DNA from: an uncultured Bacteroides sp.
GTDB taxonomy: Bacteria; Bacteroidota; Bacteroidia; Bacteroidales; Bacteroidaceae
Direction of reading: 5' to 3'
Assembly (NCBI GenBank): GCA_937890825.1
Contig: CALADS010000067.1
Coordinates: forward strand, 1-24,844
Length of the DNA stretch: 24,844 nucleotides
Shown: piece after piece, positions 7,602 to 15,261 of the stretch
Layout: each line of letters begins with the position of its first letter
Numbering within the stretch: the first letter of the stretch is position 1
Position numbers and translations under genes: made by a program
The notes under the pieces: model-generated
Told to the model about the DNA's origin: nothing
What the model saw: only the letters and a program-made list of their open reading frames with translations
Database searches by the model: none

Positions 7602-8468
7602 ATGAAATTGAAAATGTATTTTATAATGTTGGCCTTGGGCCTGTTCAGCTTCGCAATGCAAAGTTGTGATGATGACGATGAGGATGCTCCTGTTTCAGAA
7701 CAACTGGAGAAAGCCTTTACTAATGAATTTGGCAACGTAGCCCATAATTGGTCTACGCGGGGTACTAATCATGTTGCATCTTTCAATCAAGACAATACAG
7801 AAAAAGAAGCCTGGTTTGATGCAAATGGAGTTTGGCTGATGACAGAAACGGACATTGCTTATGATGCTCTTCCTGCACCGGTTAAACAAGCCTTTGAAGC
7901 GCTTACTCAATATGAGGGTTGGCAGCGTGACGATGTGGATATGCTTGAGCGTAAGGGCATGGAGAAAGTATATGTGATTGAAATCGAAAAAGGCAAGGAG
8001 GAATTGGACCTCTATTTTGATGTCAATGGAAATCTGTTGAAGGAAGTAGCTGATAAAGACGATGATTCGTTCAACTATTTACCTTCTGAACTCCCTGCAT
8101 CTGTAGCTCAGTTACTGAATGAGAAGTATGCTGGTTATAAGTTGTTGGAGGTTGAACTGGATCCTGTTTCCAAACTTTTGGAAGTGGATGTCCTTTTGCA
8201 GTCTGCCCAGTTGGAGGTTTGCTTTAACGTTACAGCATCTTATGCGTGGGTTTCTACTTCGCAGGATGTGTTGTATATGTCTTTGCCTGATGTAGTAAAG
8301 ACTGCCGCACAAAATACCGTAAAAGAACATGTCGGCTATGAACTGGATGATGAAGAAGCGGAAAAGGTGGTTACTCCTACAGGCACCTATTATATCGTAG
8401 AATTGGAAATGGAAGGAAAGCCTGACATTCAAGTTGAAATTAAAGAAGACGGTACACTAAAACAATAA
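7602..8468 (+). CDS. PepSY-like (DUF2874-type) repeat lipoprotein
   Basis: A 288-residue lipoprotein. The signal sequence ends in FAMQSC and is followed at once by DDDDED, an acidic stretch after the lipid-bearing Cys that fits Bacteroides signals for surface export. The body holds three copies of a PepSY-like unit of about 75-85 residues. The clearest marks are EAWFDANGVWLMTETDIAYDA and DLYFDVNGNLLKE, each followed by a LP-x(n)-V segment (LPAPVKQAF, LPASVAQLL, LPDVVKTAA). Related proteins are small periplasmic or surface lipoproteins whose fold resembles protease-inhibitor domains; the partner is unknown. A two-way terminator follows. Confidence 0.85.
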   Translation: MKLKMYFIMLALGLFSFAMQSCDDDDEDAPVSEQLEKAFTNEFGNVAHNWSTRGTNHVASFNQDNTEKEAWFDANGVWLMTETDIAYDALPAPVKQAFEALTQYEGWQRDDVDMLERKGMEKVYVIEIEKGKEELDLYFDVNGNLLKEVADKDDDSFNYLPSELPASVAQLLNEKYAGYKLLEVELDPVSKLLEVDVLLQSAQLEVCFNVTASYAWVSTSQDVLYMSLPDVVKTAAQNTVKEHVGYELDDEEAEKVVTPTGTYYIVELEMEGKPDIQVEIKEDGTLKQ

Positions 8469-8497
8469 GATTCATGTAATACTCAATTCCAATAAAA

Positions 8498-8538
8498 GAA
8501 GAGAACCTTTTGCTGCATTCCAGTAAAAGGCTCTTTCT
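8498..8538. terminator. Bidirectional terminator between convergent genes
   Basis: AAGAGAACCTTTT at 8498-8510 pairs with AAAAGGCTCTTT at 8525-8536, with one A/C mismatch, around a loop of about 14 bases. A T-rich tail follows on the plus strand (CTTGATT) and CTTCTTTTATTGG on the minus strand. It lies between the PepSY-like gene and the convergent barrel gene and can serve both. Confidence 0.65.
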
Positions 8539-8560
8539 TGATTATACAAGTACGGCTAAT

Positions 8561-9088
8561 TTAAAAGCGATAAGCAAATCCAAGATTGAATACAGCCTGA
8601 TCAAAATCACTGACCAGTTGATAGCGGAACTCAAAGTTCATCATCCAGTTTCTGGCTATTGCGAAATCAACTCCACCACCAATATTCATGCCAAACCGGC
8701 ATTCATTGTCGCTGTCGTCATCGCCATTTATATGGACGTGATTTCCGTCTATATCCACATCTAAATCATTATCCCAGTCAAACATCCAATTGGAAAATGT
8801 CAGACCAAGCAATGGGTAAAGCTTTACTTTACTTGCCACAGGAAACAAATAGTGGAAATTCAGGTTTACGTCCAACATGCTGACGTTGTCATTCTCAAAG
8901 AAATAGTTCAATGAGGGTTCCAGACGTATGGGGTTAGTGATATTGTACTGATATTTCAGCCCCAAACCAACACTCTCAATTTCTGTTCCATAACTTAAAC
9001 CGAATCCGATTGCTTGTTTTCCCTTTTGTGCATAAGTATTGCCAACAAGCATCAAAAAACAAACTGCTAAAAATAAAGTCTTTTTCAT
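8561..9088 (-). CDS. Small outer-membrane beta-barrel protein with acidic loop
   Basis: A 175-residue secreted protein with signal peptide MKKTLFLAVCFLMLVGNTYAQ. It has about eight amphipathic strands (GFGLSYGTE, GLGLKYQYNI, DVNLNFHYLFP, MNFEFRYQLVS) and a C-terminal strand ending in FAYRF, which fits the OmpW/PorT size class. A loop at about residues 107-130 is very acidic (DWDNDLDVDIDG, then NGDDDSDNE) and could hold divalent cations; this is inference. It lies 23 bases after the poly-aspartate protein gene on the same strand, so the two are probably an operon. Confidence 0.8.
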   Translation of the reverse strand: MKKTLFLAVCFLMLVGNTYAQKGKQAIGFGLSYGTEIESVGLGLKYQYNITNPIRLEPSLNYFFENDNVSMLDVNLNFHYLFPVASKVKLYPLLGLTFSNWMFDWDNDLDVDIDGNHVHINGDDDSDNECRFGMNIGGGVDFAIARNWMMNFEFRYQLVSDFDQAVFNLGFAYRF

Positions 9089-9111
9089 TTTGGTATGTAT
9101 TTTGTGTAAAA

Positions 9112-9618
9112 TTAATCATCGTCCCAGTCGTCATCATCGTCATCATCATCGTCGTCCCATTTATGACGCTTGTATTTCTTGTATTTTTTATGATGGTATC
9201 TGTCGTGATGGTCACAATAGGAACAATAGTGCTTATGCCAATATTTGCTATGAAAATCAATCCTGTCATAAAAAGGATTGTAGTAATCGCTTCCCGGTCT
9301 GATACCAATTTCAATCAAGACACGATTCCATTTCCGATAACGTTTATAATAATGGCAAATGTCACGCATGTGTTTGCCGGAAGTCCTTGCTATTTCAAGG
9401 GCTAAACCGACATTACCCCAGTCGCGTCCACATTGTCTGTAATAGTCATCCAGAAGACTGCCGCGCGTGTTATACTCCACGCACAATCGTTTCCGGTAGT
9501 CGGACAGTTCCACAGAGGCATATTTATTAGCTCTGCTGATGAACAAGGATAGCCTGTCTTGTGCAAAGATGGAACAAGAAACGGCCATGAGCAATAGTAA
9601 AGTATAAAATTTCCTCAT
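9112..9618 (-). CDS. Secreted hypothetical protein with His/Tyr/Lys-rich region and poly-Asp tail
   Basis: A 168-residue protein with signal peptide MRKFYTLLLLMAVSCSIFAQ. I start at ATG 9618, because an upstream in-frame extension lies ahead of the promoter-like box and has no signal-peptide logic. The middle (about 20-115) is helical, with CGRDWGNVGLALEIARTSG. The end is low-complexity: a basic, His/Tyr-rich stretch (YWHKHYCSYCDHHDRYHH, then KKYKKYKRHKW) followed by ten consecutive Asp, Trp and three Asp. Opposed basic and acidic blocks suggest metal binding or charge pairing. No family is recognised. It is the first gene of a likely pair with the acidic-loop barrel. Confidence 0.75.
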   Translation of the reverse strand: MRKFYTLLLLMAVSCSIFAQDRLSLFISRANKYASVELSDYRKRLCVEYNTRGSLLDDYYRQCGRDWGNVGLALEIARTSGKHMRDICHYYKRYRKWNRVLIEIGIRPGSDYYNPFYDRIDFHSKYWHKHYCSYCDHHDRYHHKKYKKYKRHKWDDDDDDDDDDWDDD

Positions 9619-9645
9619 AAAACAAATGATTGGTAAAATTGTGGA

Positions 9646-9653
9646 CAAAGGTA
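9646..9653 (-). promoter_or_regulatory. Probable -7 box for the poly-Asp/barrel pair
   Basis: The minus strand reads TACCTTTG, an exact TAnnTTTG match, 28 bases upstream of the chosen ATG at 9618. The -33 element is not obvious. The box supports the internal start, since the longer frame would begin upstream of the promoter. Confidence 0.5.
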
Positions 9654-9819
9654 CTATAAAATCATTAGATAATGCATTGCATTTGAAAAAATACAATCAT
9701 TTGTTGATTTTTTCGTCAAAAAGATGTTTCAAAGCAGATTTTTGACAGGAATGATGGGTGAAATTAGCCAAGCAGTGCTTTTTTATAAGAACGGATAGCT
9801 GATTTCTAATTCTATTTGT

Positions 9820-9827
9820 TACCTTTG
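9820..9827 (+). promoter_or_regulatory. Probable -7 box of the envelope gene cluster
   Basis: TACCTTTG matches TAnnTTTG exactly and lies 23 bases before the ATG of the first gene in the 9.8-16.6 kb cluster, giving a leader of about 17 bases. No good -33 TTTG is visible at the expected distance. Confidence 0.45.
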
Positions 9828-9850
9828 AGAATCATTGTAAAATATGGCTT

Positions 9851-10936
9851 ATGGGAACCTTGGGATGCATCAATGACATGTTGCAACGCGATAAAGAAAA
9901 TCGAGAGTTGCGCAAACGGAATCGGGAGAGGCTAACAGACACCTACCACCGGTTATTGGATACAGGAAAAGAGACTGACCTCTCTCAGATGACGGTGGAA
10001 AAGATGGAAGACATCCGCCGGAAAACGTTGGAAAAAGAAGAACTGGATAAGGCTGCCCATTTTAAGACGATGCTTTATTTAGCTTTGGGGATGGCATTGA
10101 TTCTTCTCTTGGTATGGTTACTTATGGGATGTAGCGGTAAACCGTCCGGAAACAATCAGTCTACAATAAAGAGTGATTCAGCTTTGATTACACAAGGTGC
10201 TCAAACAGTCTCCGTTCATACCCAAGATACAATCTGCCATCTTCCTGTAGCTACTCAGAGTGTAAAGGATTCTGTGTTTACAGAGCAAGAACTGCAAAAG
10301 ATACAGAATGAACTACGAGAACGATATGCGCGTTCAGAAATAAAAGGTACCCGATTGGACGGCAATATAATGGGATGGGGTATAAATGGCAATCATCTTG
10401 TCGTATATTTATGTCTAAACTCTCTGGAAGCCAGAGCCGTTTTCCGTAAGAAGGTCATGGATTCACCCGCTATCCGTTTTGAAGGACCATTGGAACTGTC
10501 TCCTAACAACAAACGATACACTTCCGATACCTTGGGCATCCATTTATATCCTGAATTTTCTGCATACCCATACACGGCTCATACCGCCACTTTTGTACTA
10601 TTCAATCAGAGCGACCATGAGATCCAGTTTGGAGAAGATTACCAAATTACCTATGAAGATAAACAAGGAGTATGGCGAGAACTTCCCATACATACGGTAT
10701 TCAACGACATTCTCTATTTTATCGGACCAGGCAAACGATTTCTGTTTAAAGCAGACCTCAACCCGAATGTTCTGCCCAACCGACCTGGCAGATACCGATT
10801 CTTTTATAAGGTGAGACTGGCTAACAAGAATCAGGAAATCACGCTTATGACCGAATTCCGGTTGGCAGACATCAAAGAAGCTGTCCGTGATTCTTCCGAT
10901 GTAATCAGCGTGGAATATGTAAATTACCCCCGATAA
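9851..10936 (+). CDS. Membrane-anchored protein with Ig-like domain (shared module protein A)
   Basis: A 361-residue single-span protein. Residues 1-72 are highly charged and helical (NDMLQRDKENRELRKRNRER, DIRRKTLEKEELDKAAHFK), so probably cytoplasmic coiled coil. A membrane segment follows at 73-93 (TMLYLALGMALILLLVWLL). The rest is periplasmic: a Ser/Thr/Gln linker, a small alpha/beta module at about 145-215 ending in FRKKVMDSPAIRFEG, and an Ig-like domain at about 225-345 (ATFVLFNQSDHEIQFGEDY, GVWRELPIHTVF, GRYRFFYKVRL) of the Big_14 type. The last two modules recur almost unchanged in the 732-residue protein two genes downstream. GC follows the membrane segment, but the long charged N-terminus argues against a lipoprotein. 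The role is unknown. Confidence 0.8.
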   Translation: MGTLGCINDMLQRDKENRELRKRNRERLTDTYHRLLDTGKETDLSQMTVEKMEDIRRKTLEKEELDKAAHFKTMLYLALGMALILLLVWLLMGCSGKPSGNNQSTIKSDSALITQGAQTVSVHTQDTICHLPVATQSVKDSVFTEQELQKIQNELRERYARSEIKGTRLDGNIMGWGINGNHLVVYLCLNSLEARAVFRKKVMDSPAIRFEGPLELSPNNKRYTSDTLGIHLYPEFSAYPYTAHTATFVLFNQSDHEIQFGEDYQITYEDKQGVWRELPIHTVFNDILYFIGPGKRFLFKADLNPNVLPNRPGRYRFFYKVRLANKNQEITLMTEFRLADIKEAVRDSSDVISVEYVNYPR

Positions 10937-11008
10937 ACGTTGATGTAAAACATCTTACGAATATGGTATATTTTCGAAAGAACTTTGTTTTCATAAATTG
11001 TTTTGCCT

Positions 11009-11422
11009 ATGAGAATCAGTATTGTATTTTTGATTGCCTTTTGCCTTTTATTTCACTCTTGTCATTTCGGTTTTTCCAAGAAAAGACTCGGAGATAAAAC
11101 AGATAGCATTCAGTTGCAAAAGGAATTATGCTCTATACAGCAACGTATAGACGGCATTCTTCAATCTGACACTACCCTGCAACAGCGTTTTCATTGTTTG
11201 GGGGCTGTATTGGGTGCGGAGAAAGTTTCTATTTACTTTCAAAATATACCGGTAGATTCTTTTGAGGTTTTTAAATCGGCATTTAAAAAAGATATTTTTG
11301 ATTCTCCGTTATTGGAATTTGATATTCTGACTTTTATGCATGATATTGATATTGAAATCATTTCAACAGATGAAGACTCTTTCGAACAGACTGTAAATAG
11401 AAAACTGAATCCGATGCTGTAG
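11009..11422 (+). CDS. Small lipoprotein related to the cluster's alpha/beta module
   Basis: A 137-residue lipoprotein: MRISIVFLIAFCLLFHSC gives a lipid Cys at 18. The body has a helix with IQQRIDGILQSD and then strands and helix ending in FKKDIFDSPLLEFD. That last part lines up with FRKKVMDSPAIRFEG of the preceding protein and FREKIIDSPAVIFEG of the next one, so this looks like the small module on its own, without the Ig-like domain. An in-frame TTG six bases upstream is a less likely start. It lies 72 bases after the preceding gene and 56 before the next, all on one strand. The homology is my reading of short conserved segments. Confidence 0.65.
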   Translation: MRISIVFLIAFCLLFHSCHFGFSKKRLGDKTDSIQLQKELCSIQQRIDGILQSDTTLQQRFHCLGAVLGAEKVSIYFQNIPVDSFEVFKSAFKKDIFDSPLLEFDILTFMHDIDIEIISTDEDSFEQTVNRKLNPML

Positions 11423-11478
11423 CCCATCCATTATCCGTCTTTCGTCAAAATACGTATCTTTACCGAAAAAATATTCCT

Positions 11479-13677
11479 ATGCAGCCTATGAGAACGCGAA
11501 TATCATTTTATCGTACAGTCTTATCAGCACTTCCGTCAATCGTGTTGATGCTTGCCATCGGACTTTTATGGGTCGGATGTCAGCATAAGTCAATTGCAAT
11601 CCACCGTGAAAACGGTTGGTATCCTGTAACGGGCGACTCCAATGACAGTCTTTCTTTGGAGCCTATCGTTACGACGAAAGATTTCAGTGTTTTACGATTA
11701 GATTCGGATGCCTTTGGCAAATACGTAATTTTTGGACAGATACATCCGTATTATATGAACCTATGGGCGGAAGAAACAGAAAAAGCCATTGGAAAACAGA
11801 TTGCTTTTGTGTTTAATGATTCAGTGATAAGCAACCCCACTGTAAATATGAGAATTGAGAGTGGAAATTTTGCCATAACCTCTTATTGTGACACTTTACT
11901 GCCGGGAATTTATGAGGAACTGAATAAGGAAATCAATCCTTCTTACTCGGACAGTTTAACAAGACTTGCTACTGCCCGATTATGGAAGGAAGCGAGAGAA
12001 TTTAAAAAGACGCTGACGGATACGACCTTTTTGAAAACCAAGGGGATGATGTCTTATGCCGCTATAGATGTAATGAATGCCAACGGATTTAATCCGCATT
12101 ATGCCTATAATCAAGTTGTTTATCTCAAAGCCTTGGGTAGAGCCAGAAAGAAAATATCCATAAAGAACGGACATGTGATTTTCCCCTGTCAACGTGGTAA
12201 AGACCTGAATATATCAGATGACTTATTTCTGTTTATACAATCCTTATTTAAAGAGTGGAATCAATGGTTGGATACCGGCAAGTATCAGCTAGTCAAAGAT
12301 GAAGATGGTTTGTATACTGTTGAGCCACTTCCTGAAAAGAAGGATAAGCCGGTCTCTGTTTCTCTTCCTTCCACCAAATCTGAGAAACAACCTATAACGG
12401 AAGAACCAGTTGACCAAAGAACCGGTCAGCAAGTAATAGAGGCTTTAAGTAAAGCATATGGTACGGACTCAACAGTAATCGGTGATTTCTTGGACAGTCC
12501 GCACTGTCCTGCATTCTTGGAAGGAATGTTTTTTGATGGTTCTACACTGGTCTTCCAAGTGAGAGGAGATACCACTGTAGCACGGCACACACTGGAAGCA
12601 GCCGCAAAAAGCGGTGCTTTCCGGCTGGAGCCTGCTACGGCTGAAAGTTTTACCCAAAAGCAGCTGAAAGAGATTCTGAATATTATCGATAGTAAAAGAG
12701 ATAAACTTACAGATGAATGCCTGAAGTCCAATTTGATGTCTTGGGGTATGGGTAGCCATTATATTCACGTAACTTTTATCTTGAACACTCCAGAAGCCCG
12801 AAAGGCTTTCCGGGAAAAGATTATCGATTCACCGGCGGTCATTTTTGAAGGACTCACTGAAAAAGCCCTCAACAATAGTATGGGTGTCAGTGATACTTTG
12901 GGCATTCTGCTGCAATCTGACTATCCGGTCTATTCCACTCAAAGTAAACGAGCCACTTTTGTTTTAGTCAATCACAGCCAAGTAACATTAGAATCCGGTG
13001 AATCTTATTACATCACTTATGAAGACGGACAAGGCGTATGGCGGGACTTGCCTATTCATACCATATTTAATAGTGTTGCCTATATCATTGGACCGGGAAA
13101 AAACAAACATTTATCCGGTTCTTTGTATCCGGAAATACATCACAACAAGCCGGGAAGATACCGTTTCTTCTATCCTGTTACTTTTACAGACACCGGAAGA
13201 AACATTACTCTGATGGCGGAATTCAAGCTGACAGACAATCCAAAAGAATTGGCAGAAGGACAGAAAGAAAAGAGACCTGCCGTACCCTCTACCCAAGATA
13301 ACCGGCCAGTTGGAGCTATAACAACGTCTGTGCCGGAAGTTCCGACAGATGATAATCACCTTTTTTTAGTAGTAGAATGCATGCCCGAATTTCCCGGAGG
13401 GATGCAAGGTTGTCTGGATTTCATACAGAAAGAAATGCACTATCCTGAAGAAGCCAAAAATGCAGGCATTCAAGGACGGATAGTCTTGCAATTCATCATC
13501 GAGAAAGACGGCACGCCCGCCCAGCCTCGGATTGTACGTAGCGTTCACCCCTTGTTGGATAAAGAAGCCTTGCGAATTATCCGACAAATGCCGAAGTGGA
13601 CACCGGGAAAACAAGATGGGAAGCCCCAACGGGTCCTTTATACCATACCAATTCAGTTTCGGTTGCCTAAGTCATGA
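11479..13677 (+). CDS. Multidomain lipoprotein: SecD-head-like, alpha/beta modules, Ig-like and TonB C-terminal domains
   Basis: A 732-residue lipoprotein with lipid Cys at 34 (LLWVGC). Residues 62-136 resemble the periplasmic P1 head of SecD: EETEKAIGKQIAFVFNDSVI, then NPTVNM and GNFAITS. A helical region runs to about 285, then a Lys/Pro linker to about 320. Two copies of a small alpha/beta module follow (about 320-395 and 400-465, the second with FREKIIDSPAVIFEG), then an Ig-like domain at about 475-592 (RATFVLVNHSQVTLESGESY, GVWRDLPIHTIF). A TonB C-terminal domain (PF03544) at 635-732 has MPEFPGGMQGC, YPEEAKNAGIQGRIVLQF and PKWTPGKQDGK. ATG 11488 is an alternative start. It is the hub of the gene cluster, probably periplasmic and membrane-tethered. 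No function is known. Confidence 0.82.
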   Translation: MQPMRTRISFYRTVLSALPSIVLMLAIGLLWVGCQHKSIAIHRENGWYPVTGDSNDSLSLEPIVTTKDFSVLRLDSDAFGKYVIFGQIHPYYMNLWAEETEKAIGKQIAFVFNDSVISNPTVNMRIESGNFAITSYCDTLLPGIYEELNKEINPSYSDSLTRLATARLWKEAREFKKTLTDTTFLKTKGMMSYAAIDVMNANGFNPHYAYNQVVYLKALGRARKKISIKNGHVIFPCQRGKDLNISDDLFLFIQSLFKEWNQWLDTGKYQLVKDEDGLYTVEPLPEKKDKPVSVSLPSTKSEKQPITEEPVDQRTGQQVIEALSKAYGTDSTVIGDFLDSPHCPAFLEGMFFDGSTLVFQVRGDTTVARHTLEAAAKSGAFRLEPATAESFTQKQLKEILNIIDSKRDKLTDECLKSNLMSWGMGSHYIHVTFILNTPEARKAFREKIIDSPAVIFEGLTEKALNNSMGVSDTLGILLQSDYPVYSTQSKRATFVLVNHSQVTLESGESYYITYEDGQGVWRDLPIHTIFNSVAYIIGPGKNKHLSGSLYPEIHHNKPGRYRFFYPVTFTDTGRNITLMAEFKLTDNPKELAEGQKEKRPAVPSTQDNRPVGAITTSVPEVPTDDNHLFLVVECMPEFPGGMQGCLDFIQKEMHYPEEAKNAGIQGRIVLQFIIEKDGTPAQPRIVRSVHPLLDKEALRIIRQMPKWTPGKQDGKPQRVLYTIPIQFRLPKS

Positions 13678-13707
13678 GCCATTGTTTGATTTAAATTCCA
13701 TATACAC

Positions 13708-15174
13708 ATGAAACGCTTTTTTCTATCCTTCATACTGCTTGGGTGCTTCTTTCAACTTGAAGCACAAGAAAGAACAGCCAACGACACCATTCTGATGTTG
13801 GAAAACAAATCATTGAATGATGTTCGCGATTATAATTGGCTCATCAAAACACTGAGCAGAGAGTGTAAATATCCAGTTGCCCAGCAAAAAAGGAACAAGG
13901 GTTGTGTTTTACAGGTGGAATATACTGTGACTCCGGAAGGCTATATCAGCCATGCTACGGTACTCAACCAAGCACCCCGTGCATTCCGAAAGTCGGTGAT
14001 GCAAGTTTTTCAATCGCTACGGAACGTACCCACTGTCTTACGCCCCGGGAAAAGCACTCTCAGCATCCAATTCTGGCTGGATAACATGACGAAAGGCCCT
14101 CACGCAGATGTTTTGATAATCGGCTACAGTTCTTGTAATACCCCTGTCCTGATGCGATATGATGCCGTGCTGACTGCCCATACTACAGAACCTCATCTAG
14201 AAGTGGGGGTACCGGTATGTTATCTGAATGAACGAGGCGATACCATTGTGCCTTACGGGAAATATCGGTATTGTCAGACGGATACTATCACGGAAATAGG
14301 CTTTGTGTATGAGAACCAACCGAAGAAATCCCGTATTGTTTGCATCAATGATGCAGGCAAAGAACTATTTTACGTTTTTAAATGCGATAATGGACCGGAT
14401 TATCTGAAAGAAGGACTATTCCGGATGATGGATGAACAAGAACGGATAGGCTTTGCCGATTCATCAGGCAATGTGGTTATCCACCCCCAATATCTGTATG
14501 CCACTCCGTTTGCGAACGGTTATGCCTATGTAACCGAACATGGAGGGGAGAGCAACGAGAGGGAGCACACGACCTGGCAGTCGGATGAATGGAAAATCAT
14601 TAACCGGAACGGCAACAAATTGCTGGAATACACCGTCATCCGGGAAGACAAAAACGTCAAAGGATTGTTTATCCAATATTCCCATCCATCTGGAAGCATC
14701 CGGCCCCTTACCTATACCTATCCGGAAGATATTGCTCTCGCGGACAATTTTCACGCAGAGGTGACGCTTAAAGACTTGAACTTTGACGGACAGGATGACA
14801 TTGCTATACCGTTAGGTAACTATGGAAATCAACGCATTCAATATGAAGACGGTTATTTGTGGGATAAGACACAAAAGACCTATGTCCCCGTCAAGCAGCT
14901 GAAGGAAATTGCCAATCCGCGGATTGACAAAGAAGAGCGGTGTCTGTTCTCCTTTTCCCGTGAATCGGCAGCCAGCTACCATTATGAGCGATTTGAATAT
15001 GTGGACGCTGAGCTTGTCAAGACCGCCGAACTCATCCAGACTTACCGTCAGGCAGGAGGAAAGTCTCTCTTCACCGAGAAGCATTATCAGAAAGGGAAAG
15101 GTATGAGGGTAGTTCATTCATCGGTTCCTATCCGCGAAATTTCTCATTATTGGTTGAAGATTGTGCAAAAATGA
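13708..15174 (+). CDS. Secreted protein with TonB-like, WG-repeat and XAC2610-like segments
   Basis: A 488-residue exported protein with signal peptide MKRFFLSFILLGCFFQLEAQ. Residues about 45-125 look like a divergent TonB C-terminal domain (GCVLQVEYTVTPEGYI, VMQVFQSLRNVPTVLRPGK). A WG-repeat-like stretch follows at about 235-275 (GLFRMMDEQERIGFADSSG, VIHPQYLYATPFANGYAYV). Near 350-400 is the XAC2610/FG-GAP-like signature VTLKDLNFDGQDDIAIPLG with a putative calcium-binding DxNxDGxxD loop. It begins 30 bases after the TonB-domain lipoprotein and is certainly part of the same run of genes. The combination suggests a periplasmic binding protein, but the ligand is unknown. Confidence 0.75.
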   Translation: MKRFFLSFILLGCFFQLEAQERTANDTILMLENKSLNDVRDYNWLIKTLSRECKYPVAQQKRNKGCVLQVEYTVTPEGYISHATVLNQAPRAFRKSVMQVFQSLRNVPTVLRPGKSTLSIQFWLDNMTKGPHADVLIIGYSSCNTPVLMRYDAVLTAHTTEPHLEVGVPVCYLNERGDTIVPYGKYRYCQTDTITEIGFVYENQPKKSRIVCINDAGKELFYVFKCDNGPDYLKEGLFRMMDEQERIGFADSSGNVVIHPQYLYATPFANGYAYVTEHGGESNEREHTTWQSDEWKIINRNGNKLLEYTVIREDKNVKGLFIQYSHPSGSIRPLTYTYPEDIALADNFHAEVTLKDLNFDGQDDIAIPLGNYGNQRIQYEDGYLWDKTQKTYVPVKQLKEIANPRIDKEERCLFSFSRESAASYHYERFEYVDAELVKTAELIQTYRQAGGKSLFTEKHYQKGKGMRVVHSSVPIREISHYWLKIVQK

Positions 15175-15207
15175 ACTTTGGGCAGCATCAACTAAGGGAA
15201 TGTTTTG

Positions 15208-15215
15208 TATTTTTG
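15208..15215 (+). promoter_or_regulatory. Possible internal -7 box
   Basis: TATTTTTG fits TAnnTTTG exactly and lies 46 bases before the ATG at 15262, in the widest gap of the cluster (87 bases). The nearest upstream TTTG (15177-15180) is 27 bases away, too far for a normal -33, so this is tentative. Confidence 0.35.
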
Positions 15216-15244
15216 CTCAATAAAACCTTTATTCATCCTATTTT

Positions 15245-15255
15245 AAAGAGGAGGA
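15245..15255 (+). promoter_or_regulatory. Strong Shine-Dalgarno site, unusual for Bacteroidetes
   Basis: AAAGAGGAGGA ends six bases before the ATG at 15262. Most genes in this window lack any such site, as usual for Bacteroidetes. It fixes the start codon of the Ig-like lipoprotein gene. Confidence 0.6.
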
Positions 15256-15261
15256 CGGATT

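Noticed and set aside
9115..9156. Triplet repeat as a phase-variable tract
   Set aside because: The codons are mixed GAC and GAT and in steps of three, so slippage would change only the number of Asp residues and not the frame.
9619..9696. 26-residue extension of the poly-Asp protein
   Set aside because: It would begin upstream of the TACCTTTG promoter box and would hide the signal peptide that starts at ATG 9618.
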